NCBI RefSeq assembly: GCF_001276715.1
Contig: NZ_LIUQ01000056.1
Span: 8,902-42,158, forward strand
Source: Planktothricoides sp. SR001
GTDB lineage: Bacteria > Cyanobacteriota > Cyanobacteriia > Cyanobacteriales > Laspinemataceae
Length of the DNA stretch: 33,257 nucleotides
Reading direction: 5' to 3'
Shown piece by piece: positions 8,117 through 16,162 of this stretch (positions are counted from its first letter, which is position 1; each line of letters starts with the position of its first letter). The notes under the pieces were generated by a model. That model had not been told where the DNA came from and did not search any database. It was given only the letters and a program-made list of their open reading frames with translations. A program made the translations under genes and the position numbers.

Positions 8117-8950
8117 ATGAGTAAATCAACGAAAAAATATTTATTTTTATCTTTGAGTTACCTAGGAGCATCCCTCAATTTTTTGCTTATAATTAATCAG
8201 GGATTAACTCAGGCTAACCCAGCCTCATTCTCCAGCCAAGAGCAGGCATTGACATTAATAAAACCATTACCAAGAGTGACTTTTGAACCCCCTGATGAAG
8301 ACCAACCTTCAGATACAGTAGGTGGGGCATCTCGTGACGGAGGATCTTTGTGCTTATCGGATAATGTGGCTGAACAAAACCAAAATTTATTGATAAACTT
8401 TTTGCCTCTGATACCCCACAATAATCATGGGTTAACGATTGCTGAACGGCCTACTTTTTATGCGAATGTTCCCGAAACCAATGCACAAAGAGTATTTTTT
8501 AGCCTGATAGATCAAGACAATCAGACCCTTTATCAAAACGAGTTTTCTATCCCTCAAACAGGGGGAATTATTAGCTTTTCGCTGCCCGAAAGTGCCCCTT
8601 CTCTGGAAATCGGTAAAAATTATCAATGGTCAATGGTACTGATGTGTAATCAAACCATGAGACCGGACAGCCCTCGGATTACTTCCTGGGTAAAACGAGT
8701 AGAACCTTTGCCCATGACTGTGAACCAACCACAGAATCAAACTGGCATCGAATTGGCGGCATTTTATGCCAAAAATGGCATCTGGTATGACTCTTTAAAT
8801 ATTCTAGGGAATCTATGGCGGAAATCGCCGCAAAATTTCAGCCAGTATGCCAATCAGTGGGCAAATTTTTTAAGTCAAGATTCAGTGGGGTTAGAGGCGA
8901 TCGCCAATCAACCACTGCTGACACAACCATTGATTGCCGAAACAGAATAA
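8117..8950 (+). CDS. DUF928 family secreted protein
   Basis: Protein of 277 aa. It starts with Lys residues and a hydrophobic segment (about 8-29), a likely signal peptide with a possible cleavage after TQA near residue 33. The mature N-terminus has the DUF928 hallmark: an aromatic-PP stretch (TFEPPD), then a GGASRDGG run leading to Cys79. A second Cys (C177, in LMCNQ) could pair with it in an oxidising periplasm. The middle reads as a beta-rich domain. Function is unknown. DUF928 genes often lie near CHAT-TPR genes in cyanobacteria, as here. A CGGAG site 8 nt before the ATG supports the start. Confidence 0.82.
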   Translation: MSKSTKKYLFLSLSYLGASLNFLLIINQGLTQANPASFSSQEQALTLIKPLPRVTFEPPDEDQPSDTVGGASRDGGSLCLSDNVAEQNQNLLINFLPLIPHNNHGLTIAERPTFYANVPETNAQRVFFSLIDQDNQTLYQNEFSIPQTGGIISFSLPESAPSLEIGKNYQWSMVLMCNQTMRPDSPRITSWVKRVEPLPMTVNQPQNQTGIELAAFYAKNGIWYDSLNILGNLWRKSPQNFSQYANQWANFLSQDSVGLEAIANQPLLTQPLIAETE

Positions 8951-8992
8951 ACCCGTAATACTTTGAAGTCAAGATCCAGCCCGATCGATGAC

Positions 8993-9499
8993 TTATTGTG
9001 CATCGAGGTTAGATGCGGGAATCACTTCTAAATAAGCGATCGCTGCATCTAACCTCGTCGGATATTTTTCTGCAAACTGTTCAAACCAGAATCCTTCATC
9101 GGACAAAGGATCTAAACTCTTTAACCACTCCTCTGCTTCCCCCCTTAATTGTGCCTGTTTTTCCTTTCTAATTTGTTCTTGTTTCAGGGCTTCTTGTTTC
9201 AACTCTTCCGCTCGTTTTTCCACCTCAAAGCGATCGGCTTGGTCAAATTCAGATTTCACCTGACCCAACAAATTATCTAATCCTCGATCTGAAGTAAAAG
9301 ATGTTGTGGCTTTGGGCAAACTCTGAGTTGGTTTCCCCATTGGTTTCTCGATTGGTTTCTCGCTTGGTTTTTCGATTGGTTTTTCGATTGGTTTTTCTAA
9401 TAGATTTTGCAGATTTTGCAGATTTTGTGGCCGATTAGATGTCTTGGTTTCTTGGTATTCTGCCTGCACCTCAGCCAAAAGTTTATCAATAGGATCCAT
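8993..9499 (-). CDS. Small conserved cyanobacterial protein, Slr1339-like (tentative)
   Basis: Protein of 168 aa, acidic and Lys/Glu-rich, no signal peptide. The order is an N-terminal MDPIDKLLAEV helix, a low-complexity NLQ/EKPI linker, a second DNLLGQVKSEF helix resembling the first, a charged coiled-coil-like stretch, and a C-terminal block with WLKSLDPLS and FAEKYP. This resembles what databases call the Slr1339 salt-stress family; that is recalled from family knowledge and not tested. The ATG at 9499 is preferred over a GTG three codons earlier because the MDPID start looks conserved. It is downstream of the two VWA genes on the same strand, 146 bp from the nearer one. Confidence 0.65.
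   Translation of the reverse strand: MDPIDKLLAEVQAEYQETKTSNRPQNLQNLQNLLEKPIEKPIEKPSEKPIEKPMGKPTQSLPKATTSFTSDRGLDNLLGQVKSEFDQADRFEVEKRAEELKQEALKQEQIRKEKQAQLRGEAEEWLKSLDPLSDEGFWFEQFAEKYPTRLDAAIAYLEVIPASNLDAQ
9328..9428. repeat. Two coding microsatellites in the Slr1339-like gene
   Basis: Six 12-bp units of the form TTGGTTTCTCGA or TTGGTTTTTCGA lie at 9328-9399 and encode the EKPI/EKPS/EKPM/GKPT tetrapeptides. Three 9-bp units (AGATTTTGC) at 9402-9428 encode NLQ/NLL tripeptides. Both periods are multiples of three, so copy-number change would alter linker length without breaking the frame. Confidence 0.85.
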
Positions 9500-9645
9500 A
9501 GAAATCACTCTAAAACAACTTGCCGTTTACCATATTTTAACCGATGTGTTTTCTCCTCTGCGGGTTCAACGATAAACCCGTCTTCCCCCTGGAGAGAAAA
9601 CGGGCTGTAGTCAGGAACTAACAGATTATTAGTTAAAGCGGCAGT

Positions 9646-10263
9646 TTAATCAGCGATCGCACTCAGCAACATCTCAGCCAGACTCATATTCTCCATATCA
9701 TCAATCGTCACCGTATCCACAATGTCAAACTTGGCGCCAATTCCTTGGAGATCATCATCTAAAGCTTTCAGAAAACGAGTCGCTTGAGCATCATTCCCGA
9801 CCTGAATCATAGAAATCGCCAATTCTTCATCCCGATCGAGTTTCCGAGACGCTTCAACAATCACCCGGATCACCGCCTTCCGGTCATCCGGTTCCCCATC
9901 AGTCACCACTAAAATGGTTTCACCTTCCGGTTTAGTTTGGCCTTGGGCTTTGCGGTGAAAGTAATTATTCACCGCATCTTGCAGCACTCCAGCGAGATCC
10001 GTGCGACCCATTGGCTCATTTTCCATAAAAATCTGAGCCACGGCACTCGAAGTCACATTGTCATATCTGGTAAAGCGACCAGAAAACAAATACAGCGTAA
10101 TCCCATCGGGATCAAACTGTTCACATTTTCTCGCCACCGCCACAGTAGACTCTTGGGCTTCTTCCCACCGAGTCCGACCACCCCGTTGATCGGGAATCGA
10201 CATACTGCCGCTTTTATCAATAATCAGGGTATAGTCACGATTTTGCAAAATACTTGCCTCCAT
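9646..10263 (-). CDS. Von Willebrand factor A domain protein, copy 2
   Basis: Protein of 205 aa made almost wholly of one VWA domain. The metal-ion-dependent adhesion site is complete: D16, S18 and S20 in DKSGS, a Thr in GRTDLA, and the Asp of VTDGEPDD. No signal peptide or membrane segment is seen, so it is probably cytosolic. The family resembles TerY-like VWA proteins, but no ter genes are present. It follows its paralog by 15 bp; the AGGAG ribosome-binding site overlaps the upstream stop codon, so the pair is surely co-transcribed and probably translationally coupled. Biological role unknown. Confidence 0.85.
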   Translation of the reverse strand: MEASILQNRDYTLIIDKSGSMSIPDQRGGRTRWEEAQESTVAVARKCEQFDPDGITLYLFSGRFTRYDNVTSSAVAQIFMENEPMGRTDLAGVLQDAVNNYFHRKAQGQTKPEGETILVVTDGEPDDRKAVIRVIVEASRKLDRDEELAISMIQVGNDAQATRFLKALDDDLQGIGAKFDIVDTVTIDDMENMSLAEMLLSAIAD

Positions 10264-10278
10264 GTTAGATCAATTCTC

Positions 10279-10899
10279 CTAGTCAATAATGGCATTGAGC
10301 AAGACCTCTGCCAGAGTCATATCTTCCATATCATCAATTGTCACCGTATCCACAATGTCAAACTTTGCCCCAACACTTTGGAGTTCATCATCCAAAGCTT
10401 TGAGAAATCGCTGGGCTTGTGGATCTTTGCCAACCTGAATAAAAGACATCGTTAGTTCATCATCTCGATCAATCTTTCGAGATGCCTTAATAATCACTTC
10501 CATCACCGCTTTGCGATCGTCAGGCTCCCCGTCTGTGATCACCAAGATCGTTTCCCCATGAGCTTTAGCTTCACCGGCTGCTTTCCGAGCAAAATAGTTA
10601 TCCACCGCATCTTGCAGAACTGCCGCGAGATCCGTAGATCCCATCGGGTCATTTTCTTGGAAAACTTGAGTCACTTTACTCGCCGTCACATTGTCATACC
10701 GCTTAAAGCGTCTGGCAAAGACATAAACCGTAATCCCATCGGGATCGAACTCTTCACATTTCGCCGCCAATGCCAAAGTAGACTCCTGAGCCTCTTGCCA
10801 TCGACTTCTGCCACCCGGTTGATCCTGGATCGACATACTCCCGCTTTTGTCAATAATCAGGGTGTAGTCACGGTTTTGCAAAATTCCTGGGTCTGTCAT
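10279..10899 (-). CDS. Von Willebrand factor A domain protein, copy 1
   Basis: Protein of 206 aa, clearly paralogous along its whole length to the next gene, with most blocks identical (QNRDYTLIIDKSGSM, ETILV, TDGEPDDRKAV, VDTVTIDDME). MIDAS residues are D17, S19, S21, a Thr in GSTDLA, and Asp in TDGEPDD. It is the first gene of the minus-strand pair. AAAGGA lies only about 2 nt before the ATG, an unusually tight spacing. It probably binds a protein partner through Mg2+; the partner is not identifiable here. The tandem duplication has kept both metal sites, which suggests both copies work. Confidence 0.85.
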   Translation of the reverse strand: MTDPGILQNRDYTLIIDKSGSMSIQDQPGGRSRWQEAQESTLALAAKCEEFDPDGITVYVFARRFKRYDNVTASKVTQVFQENDPMGSTDLAAVLQDAVDNYFARKAAGEAKAHGETILVITDGEPDDRKAVMEVIIKASRKIDRDDELTMSFIQVGKDPQAQRFLKALDDELQSVGAKFDIVDTVTIDDMEDMTLAEVLLNAIID

Positions 10900-11073
10900 A
10901 ATCCTTTTGTTGATTTTTGATCAAATTCAATGAGAGATAGGGAGAGATAGCAGATAAGTCAATGCTTCTCTTCTATTTTATTTCTTATTCTTTAGTATGT
11001 TACGGCTCCGATGGTAGGGTTGATGGTTGCTTAATGAACAGAATCATCAATTCCCCGTGCCTTTAGTCCTAAC

Positions 11074-11103
11074 ACGAAAAAAGGGAGTGCGATCGCACTC
11101 CCT
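11074..11103 (-). terminator. Intrinsic terminator of ndhN with a HIP1-centred stem
   Basis: On the minus strand a perfect 22-bp palindrome (11082-11103; arms AGGGAGTGCGA and TCGCACTCCCT, with HIP1 at its centre) is followed directly by TTTTTTCG. It lies about 75 bp after the ndhN stop. Confidence 0.75.
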
Positions 11104-11179
11104 GTGGGTTTCTCCCTTTCGTTTTTTCTTAATTAAACCCTAGCAGTATGTCAGAGTTTCTAGACTTAAGCGCACCACT

Positions 11180-11638
11180 CTAAGCGGTGGGAATTAACAT
11201 ATCTTTGAGCGGAGTCCAACGGAAAGAGCGATCGCCACCCATTTCCACCACCAGTTTCACACGGGGTTCCAGACTCGGTAAAACCGTCAGGTATTCAATC
11301 TCTTGACTAGACAGAACATAACCTTCCAGAATCCATAGCACCAAACCTTTGGATTTAGGTGGCAGTTTTTCCAAGTGATAATTCAAAATCGGCGGAATAA
11401 AATAAGTGCGGATATCTTTTTTGCCCAAATGAGGGGGACGAACCCCGTGAACTCCAGTTAAGTACATCGACAAATCGCCAAGTCCTCGAGCCGAAAGAGA
11501 TAAACTCGTATAACCCGCTGCTCTCAGCCGCCGGATATATCGACCTTCAAATCCTCCTTCTAAAGGCGCATACACTGCCACGGATCCCATTTTTTCCAGA
11601 TCCCGAATCAGTGGCTTGCCAGTTGTAATCAGTGCCAT
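11180..11638 (-). CDS. ndhN: NAD(P)H-quinone oxidoreductase subunit N
   Basis: Subunit of the thylakoid NDH-1 complex that takes part in respiration and cyclic electron flow around photosystem I. The 152-aa product has the NdhN pattern throughout: MALITTGK start, LEKMGS...PLEGGFEGRY, the GLGDL...YLTGVHGVRPPHLG region, and a C-terminal EMGGDRSFRWTPL. NdhN is specific to cyanobacterial and chloroplast NDH-1. It is transcribed away from rplC, an arrangement also known in Nostoc. Its start lacks a clear Shine-Dalgarno site. The gene is single, with its own terminator. Confidence 0.95.
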   Translation of the reverse strand: MALITTGKPLIRDLEKMGSVAVYAPLEGGFEGRYIRRLRAAGYTSLSLSARGLGDLSMYLTGVHGVRPPHLGKKDIRTYFIPPILNYHLEKLPPKSKGLVLWILEGYVLSSQEIEYLTVLPSLEPRVKLVVEMGGDRSFRWTPLKDMLIPTA

Positions 11639-12008
11639 AAATGTTAAGTTCTACCCGATCTGTTTTATTGTGATAGTTTTCGCTTGCCGACTCACTCACC
11701 AACGGTGATCTGCTAATCTGCTCATATCTTCCCCCAGATGGAGACAAGAAATTCATCAATCACCGCCGGACTGAGTAAGACAACCAAAATCTTCAAAAAG
11801 TATAACTGGTCGGCTGTCTCCGAGTCTTTTTAAATATCTACTAATTAAGTCAGGACTTACGCAACGCCTCTGTAGGGTGCCGTTCCGAGGCGGTGACACA
11901 TCAATACAATTTAGGGGCGGTTCGCTTTCCCGCTTCTACTGCCGATCTTCCTGTAAGCGATCAATGATGTGTAAAAAACAGCACTGACCAAGCGGGCATC
12001 ACCCCACC

Positions 12009-12145
12009 CTCTATATCTGGCTGGATATCTGGGAGTATCTGGCTGGATATCTGGGAGTATCTGGGAGTATCTGGGAGTATCTGGGAGAACAAACTCATCC
12101 ATTGCCTCTCCTAGATATAGACCAGATATAGAGCAGATATAGAGG
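12009..12145. repeat. Mixed 22-bp/10-bp tandem array flanked by inverted repeats
   Basis: Two 22-bp units (12014-12035, 12036-12057) share their ending TATCTGGGAG with three following 10-bp units (12058-12087), so the shorter unit looks like a collapsed form of the longer. CTCTATATCTGG at 12009-12020 is the exact reverse complement of CCAGATATAGAG at 12122-12133, and CAGATATAGAGG recurs at 12134-12145. The whole could fold as a large hairpin with the array in its loop. Confidence 0.85.
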
Positions 12146-12429
12146 CTAAGGGGTTATGCTCGAATAAAATAGTTATTTTAAATGTTTATTTTTTTAAACC
12201 TGCCAATAGCAGAATAGACCCTCTATCCTCGGGTTTCAGTATTTTATCACCAAAAAGCCCGAGTTTTGCCCTGTTTTTACCTGCTGCATCAAATCCATAG
12301 CCCATTACCCATTATGACTCGTTTTGCATATTTTCTACCCTGCTCAAATAAAAAAAAATAATTACACATTTAAATTATATAATAATTTGCAAATAAGATC
12401 GGAAATGTCAAAAAAATCTCTTGATAGAC

Positions 12430-12458
12430 TAGACAAATGCCTAAAAATTATATATATT
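12430..12458 (+). promoter_or_regulatory. Candidate promoter of the ribosomal cluster
   Basis: TAGACA (12430-12435), 17 bp, then TATATT (12453-12458): 5/6 matches in each box with ideal spacing, in the most AT-rich part of the ndhN-rplC gap. If used, the rplC leader would be about 525 nt long. Confidence 0.35.
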
Positions 12459-12812
12459 GTTAAATTGTGGCTCAAATTAAGCGATCGCCATTCAGGAATT
12501 AGGGAAACTCACTAGCTAAAAGCGCTATCAGCTAATTTTAGCGAACAACAGCCTAAGTGAATCCAAAGCAATGAATCGGCGATTAATTACAGAGTCACCA
12601 CCGGAGCTTATGGGCGATATCGTCCGCCAATCAAATCGCCAAAGTTAACGGCATCCATTTATCTAGGAGCGAAAGTCAGAGCCAATCAGCGCTCGTCATC
12701 CTAGCTAAAAAACCTTAACCAACGCTTTCAGATTGGCCGTACAAGGATACTGAGCAGATTACTACTCAAGTCCTGGCCAGAACCAAGCAAGGTTAGAGCA
12801 ATCGCTCGACCA

Positions 12813-12831
12813 AAGAATAGTTTCTATTCTT
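12813..12831 (+). other. Stem-loop in the presumed rplC leader
   Basis: AAGAATAG, loop TTT, CTATTCTT: a perfect 8-bp stem with a 3-nt loop, followed by CTTCTAG. It lies about 160 nt before rplC. It could be a weak attenuator or a protein-binding site; the sequence alone does not decide. Confidence 0.4.
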
Positions 12832-12989
12832 CTTCTAGATATATTGCATAAATTCTACAAAGCCGTCTCAGGTCGATGACCAAGAGACTAACTTTGCCGC
12901 CCAAAAGCGGAGAACTTGCTTGTGTATTCTGTGGATCTTGCTTGAAAAGCTCCATATTGTAGTGCAGATAAAGGGGAGACCAGAAAGCC

Positions 12990-13667
12990 GTGTCTGTCGG
13001 TATTCTCGGCACAAAACTCGGCATGACCCAAGTATTTGACGAAGAAGGGAAAGCAATTCCCGTCACTGTCATCCAAGCAGGGCCATGCGTCGTTACACAA
13101 ATTAAAACACCAAAAACTGATGGCTACAGTGCCATTCAGTTGGGCTATGGTGAAGTCAAAGACAAAACCCGTCAGCTAAACACCAAAACGCCTAAAACCG
13201 TCAATAAATATTTGACAAATCCTGAGCAGGGGCATCTGCGGAAAGCAGGAGCGCCGCTACTGCGTCACTTGCGTGAATATCGCCTAGAAGACACAGCAAA
13301 TTATGAGCTAGGTCAGGAAATTGGGGTCGATATTTTTGAATCCGGACAAATCATCGATGTGACATCGAACAGCATTGGTCGGGGTTTCGCCGGAAACCAA
13401 AAACGGAATAACTTTGGCCGCGGACCAATGTCTCATGGCTCAAAAAATCATCGCCAGCCCGGTTCAATTGGTGCTGGGACAACCCCTGGGCGGGTCTATC
13501 CTGGGAAAAGAATGGCGGGGCGTCTTGGTGGTAAACAAGTCACAACCAGAAAGCTGACAGTGGTGCGACTGGATAAAGAACGCAACCTAATTCTCGTGAA
13601 AGGGTCAGTGCCCGGTAAACCTGGTGCATTGGTAAATATTCGCCCGACCAAAATCGTGGGCAAATAA
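12990..13667 (+). CDS. rplC: 50S ribosomal protein L3
   Basis: Large-subunit protein that binds 23S rRNA near the peptidyl-transferase centre and starts 50S assembly. The 225-aa product begins [15 protein letters not shown] and carries the L3 signature [18 protein letters not shown]. Slightly longer than the E. coli protein. The start is GTG, with AGGGGAG about 12 nt upstream. It is the first gene of the cluster; rpsJ, which precedes it in E. coli, is absent, as in other cyanobacteria. Confidence 0.96.
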   Translation: MSVGILGTKLGMTQVFDEEGKAIPVTVIQAGPCVVTQIKTPKTDGYSAIQLGYGEVKDKTRQLNTKTPKTVNKYLTNPEQGHLRKAGAPLLRHLREYRLEDTANYELGQEIGVDIFESGQIIDVTSNSIGRGFAGNQKRNNFGRGPMSHGSKNHRQPGSIGAGTTPGRVYPGKRMAGRLGGKQVTTRKLTVVRLDKERNLILVKGSVPGKPGALVNIRPTKIVGK

Positions 13668-13744
13668 ATTAAGCCCAAATTGTTGTTGGTTGCGTTGTCG
13701 GTGATGAGCGTCTTGTTGTTTTGCAACCATAATGACCATTTCAC

Positions 13745-13772
13745 CAATCAACAATCAACAATCGACAAACAG
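13745..13772. repeat. Four heptamers in the rplC-rplD spacer
   Basis: CAATCAA, CAATCAA, CAATCGA and CAAACAG lie in register, 20 bp before rplD. The spacer also carries TTGTTGTTGGTTG near 13680, the complementary type. This shows the heptamer family inside the ribosomal cluster too. Confidence 0.7.
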
Positions 13773-13792
13773 GCATATTTTGGACATCTGAA

Positions 13793-14425
13793 ATGGTTAA
13801 CTGTGTCGTAAAAAATTGGCAAGGGGAAGAAGTTGGACAAGCGACTTTAGAATTAAAAGTCGCCGTAGAAGAAAATGCTTCTCATATTGTCCACAAGGCT
13901 CTCAGACGGATTATGTGTAATGGTCGTCAGGGAACAGCCGCCAGTAAAACCCGAGCTGAAGTCCGAGGCGGGGGCAGAAAACCCTGGAGACAAAAAGGAA
14001 CAGGGCGAGCTCGTGCCGGTTCAATTCGATCGCCTCTCTGGAGAGGTGGCGGTGTGATCTTTGGGCCGCAACCCAGAGATTATGGCATCAAAATGAACCG
14101 CAAAGAACGTCGGTTAGCATTGAGAACCGCGTTTCAGAGTCGTTACGAAGACTTAATTGTAGTAGAAAGTTTTGCGGAAAATCTGCCACGGCCTAAAACC
14201 AAAGAACTAATGAGTGCTTTGAATCGCTGGGGCATCGAATCTAACGCAAAAGTGCTATTAGTTTTAGCAGAACCTGCAGAAAACATTTATTTGTCCGCTC
14301 GTAATGTACCTTCCTTGAAGATGATTCCGGCAGATAGCCTGAATGTTTATGATGTGCTAGAAGCGGACAAAATTGTAACGACCGCAGCGGCGATTGCTAA
14401 AATTCAGGAGGTTTACAGTGACTAA
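13793..14425 (+). CDS. rplD: 50S ribosomal protein L4
   Basis: Large-subunit protein with a loop that lines the exit tunnel. The 210-aa product has the L4 core: [32 protein letters not shown], and [14 protein letters not shown]. In E. coli L4 represses its own operon by binding the leader; whether that applies here is unknown, but the long rplC leader makes the question fair. It ends 8 bp inside rplW, and the rplW ribosome-binding site lies within its last codons, so the two are translationally coupled. Confidence 0.96.
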   Translation: MVNCVVKNWQGEEVGQATLELKVAVEENASHIVHKALRRIMCNGRQGTAASKTRAEVRGGGRKPWRQKGTGRARAGSIRSPLWRGGGVIFGPQPRDYGIKMNRKERRLALRTAFQSRYEDLIVVESFAENLPRPKTKELMSALNRWGIESNAKVLLVLAEPAENIYLSARNVPSLKMIPADSLNVYDVLEADKIVTTAAAIAKIQEVYSD

Positions 14426-14726
14426 ATATCATGCTCGCGACATCATAGATTTAGTCATTCGCCCGATCCTGACTGAAAAGGCGACTATGCTAATGGAACA
14501 AAACAAATACACATTTGATGTTGTTTCTAAAGCCAAAAAGCCAGAAATTCAAGCAGCGATCGAACAAATCTTTGACGTCAAAGTTCAGAGTGTTAACACC
14601 CATCAACCGCCGCGTAAACAACGCAGAGTTGGTAAATTTGTCGGCTATCGGTCGCAATATAAGAGAGCAATTGTGACATTGGCAGAAGGCTATTCTTTAC
14701 AGAATATCTTCTTCCCGGAAGTCTAA
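14418..14726 (+). CDS. rplW: 50S ribosomal protein L23
   Basis: Large-subunit protein at the tunnel exit and docking site for trigger factor and SRP. Product 102 aa (MTKYHARDI...), with the family motifs [11 protein letters not shown] and KYTFDV. The start is GTG at 14418 with AGGAGGT 5 nt upstream; a longer frame open from 14394 lacks family similarity in its extra residues. It overlaps rplD by 8 bp. Confidence 0.95.
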   Translation: MTKYHARDIIDLVIRPILTEKATMLMEQNKYTFDVVSKAKKPEIQAAIEQIFDVKVQSVNTHQPPRKQRRVGKFVGYRSQYKRAIVTLAEGYSLQNIFFPEV

Positions 14727-14736
14727 TCAGTTTTCC

Positions 14737-14785
14737 GAGGCGATCGCCTCAAAAGCGATCGACATTTTAGAGACATCCATGTCTC
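14737..14785 (+). other. Two stem-loops in the rplW-rplB spacer
   Basis: The first is the HIP1-centred palindrome GAGGCGATCGCCTC (14737-14750). The second is GAGACAT-CC-ATGTCTC (14770-14785), a 7-bp stem with a 2-nt gap. Neither is followed by a T-run, so termination is unlikely; an mRNA processing or binding site is possible. Confidence 0.5.
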
Positions 14786-14826
14786 ATCCGTAGACCAAAC
14801 AATTGTCAGGAAAAAATTCTCCAGTT

Positions 14827-15693
14827 ATGGGTATTCGTTTTTATCGGCCATACACTCCTGGTAGTCGCCAAAAGTCAGGTTCAGACTTTGCGGAAATCAC
14901 CAGGAATGAGCCAGAAAAATCCCTAACGGTATGGATTCACCGTGCCAAAGGCCGGAACAATCGTGGCATCATCACCTGCCGACATCGCGGTGGTGGTCAC
15001 AAGCGTCTATATCGAATGATCGACTTTCGCCGCGACAAGCACAATATCCCTGCCCAAGTCGTAGAAATTGAATACGATCCCAATCGTAACGCCAGAATCG
15101 CTCTGCTCCAATATCAAGATGGAGAAAAGCGGTACATCCTTCATCCTGAAGGGTTAAAAGTTGGCACCGTGGTCATCGCTGGACCGAACTCACCGGTGGA
15201 CAATATTGGCAATGCCTTGCCACTGAGCAATATTCCTGAAGGCACCAGTGTCCACAACGTAGAACTCACACCAGGTCGAGGTGGACAAATGGTGAGAAGT
15301 GCCGGAGCCTGCGCGACAATCAAAGCAAAAGAAGGTGAATTTGTCACCCTGCAATTACCTTCTGGTGAATTCAGAAAATTCCGCAAAGATTGCTACGCCA
15401 CCATCGGTCAAGTTGGCAACATTGATGCCAGAAACATCAAGATCGGTAAAGCTGGCCGAAATCGTTGGAAAGGTCGCAGACCACAGGTTCGAGGCAGTGT
15501 GATGAACCCCGTAGATCACCCTCATGGTGGTGGTGAAGGTCGGGCACCAATCGGCAGGAGTGGACCGGTAACCCCTTGGGGCAAACCAGCTTTAGGCGCA
15601 AAAACTCGGAAGAAAAAGAAATTAAGCAACTCTTTGATTGTCCGTCGTCGTCGCAGTTCTTCCAAGCGGCGTCGGGGCGGCAGAAATGTTTAA
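14827..15693 (+). CDS. rplB: 50S ribosomal protein L2
   Basis: Large-subunit protein needed for subunit joining and peptidyl-transferase activity. The 288-aa product starts [14 protein letters not shown] as in other cyanobacteria. It has [18 protein letters not shown] in the N-terminal part and the universally conserved [15 protein letters not shown] loop with its key His near the C-terminus. A TTG start 8 codons earlier is open but adds residues outside the family. The nearest AGGA is 16 nt upstream, so ribosome binding looks weak. Confidence 0.95.
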   Translation: MGIRFYRPYTPGSRQKSGSDFAEITRNEPEKSLTVWIHRAKGRNNRGIITCRHRGGGHKRLYRMIDFRRDKHNIPAQVVEIEYDPNRNARIALLQYQDGEKRYILHPEGLKVGTVVIAGPNSPVDNIGNALPLSNIPEGTSVHNVELTPGRGGQMVRSAGACATIKAKEGEFVTLQLPSGEFRKFRKDCYATIGQVGNIDARNIKIGKAGRNRWKGRRPQVRGSVMNPVDHPHGGGEGRAPIGRSGPVTPWGKPALGAKTRKKKKLSNSLIVRRRRSSSKRRRGGRNV

Positions 15694-15794
15694 TCCAGAA
15701 TGGATTCTTAGGAGTCAATCTGAATTAATCGTCAATCAATTAGTGACGCCTTAATTGTTCGTTCATTCTGATCAAAATTTAGACATTAAAGACT

Positions 15795-16073
15795 ATGGGT
15801 CGTTCTCTAAAAAAAGGGCCTTTTGTTGCCGACCATCTCCTAACAAAAATAGAAAAATTGAATGAAAAAGGTGAAAAACAGGTTGTAAAAACCTGGTCAA
15901 GAGCTTCAACCATCATTCCAGATATGGTAGGGCATACCATTGCCGTTCATAATGGCCGGCAGCACGTGCCTGTGTATATTTCTGAACAAATGGTGGGTCA
16001 CAAGCTGGGAGAATTTGCTCCAACACGCACCTTTAGGGGACATTCAAAAAGTGATAAAAAAGCCCGGAGGTAA
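15795..16073 (+). CDS. rpsS: 30S ribosomal protein S19
   Basis: Small-subunit head protein that contacts the A-site region and forms a complex with S13. Full length at 92 aa, with [16 protein letters not shown] at the start and the signature [16 protein letters not shown] at the end. No obvious Shine-Dalgarno site precedes the ATG. Confidence 0.96.
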   Translation: MGRSLKKGPFVADHLLTKIEKLNEKGEKQVVKTWSRASTIIPDMVGHTIAVHNGRQHVPVYISEQMVGHKLGEFAPTRTFRGHSKSDKKARR

Positions 16074-16078
16074 TGGGG

Positions 16079-16142
16079 GAATTTTGAATTTTGCGTAGGC
16101 ATTTTGTCTAGATTCACAAGCCATGATTCAAAATTCAATTCC
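16079..16142. repeat. GAATTTT inverted repeat in the rpsS-rplV spacer
   Basis: GGAATTTTGAATTTTG at 16079-16094 is mirrored by ATTCAAAATTCAATTCC at about 16126-16142. The arms consist of 7-bp words (GAATTTT), like the heptamers elsewhere, and can form a hairpin with a loop of about 30 nt. Confidence 0.6.
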
Positions 16143-16162
16143 GGATTCAACAGGAGAAATCT

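Larger units (their letters stand above)
11639..12989. other. Long divergent intergenic region between ndhN and rplC
   Basis: The 1351 bp show no convincing gene. The left part should hold the ndhN promoter. A TCAGGACTTACGCA word at 11850-11863, a known interspersed cyanobacterial repeat motif, begins a repeat-like stretch. Tandem and inverted repeats fill 12009-12145. An AT-rich island lies at 12340-12480. The last 500 bp are GC-balanced, contain small stem-loops (12515-12542, 12813-12831) and probably form an untranslated leader for rplC. Confidence 0.6.

Noticed and set aside
12014-12087. Possible CRISPR array
   Set aside because: The units are contiguous with no unique spacers and have mixed 22- and 10-bp lengths.
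11911-12102. Minus-strand frame of 63 codons with repeated TPRYSQI-like text
   Set aside because: The peptide repeats come from the 22/10-bp tandem array; no start signal and no family features.
12324-12515. Plus-strand frame of 63 codons in the AT-rich part before rplC
   Set aside because: AT-rich non-coding composition, no ribosome-binding site, and it overlaps the candidate promoter.
12824-13100. Several minus-strand frames over the start of rplC
   Set aside because: They lie opposite the secure rplC gene and read as unrelated low-quality protein.
14803-14826. TTG start giving L2 eight extra residues
   Set aside because: [12 protein letters not shown] is the family N-terminus, so the ATG at 14827 is preferred.
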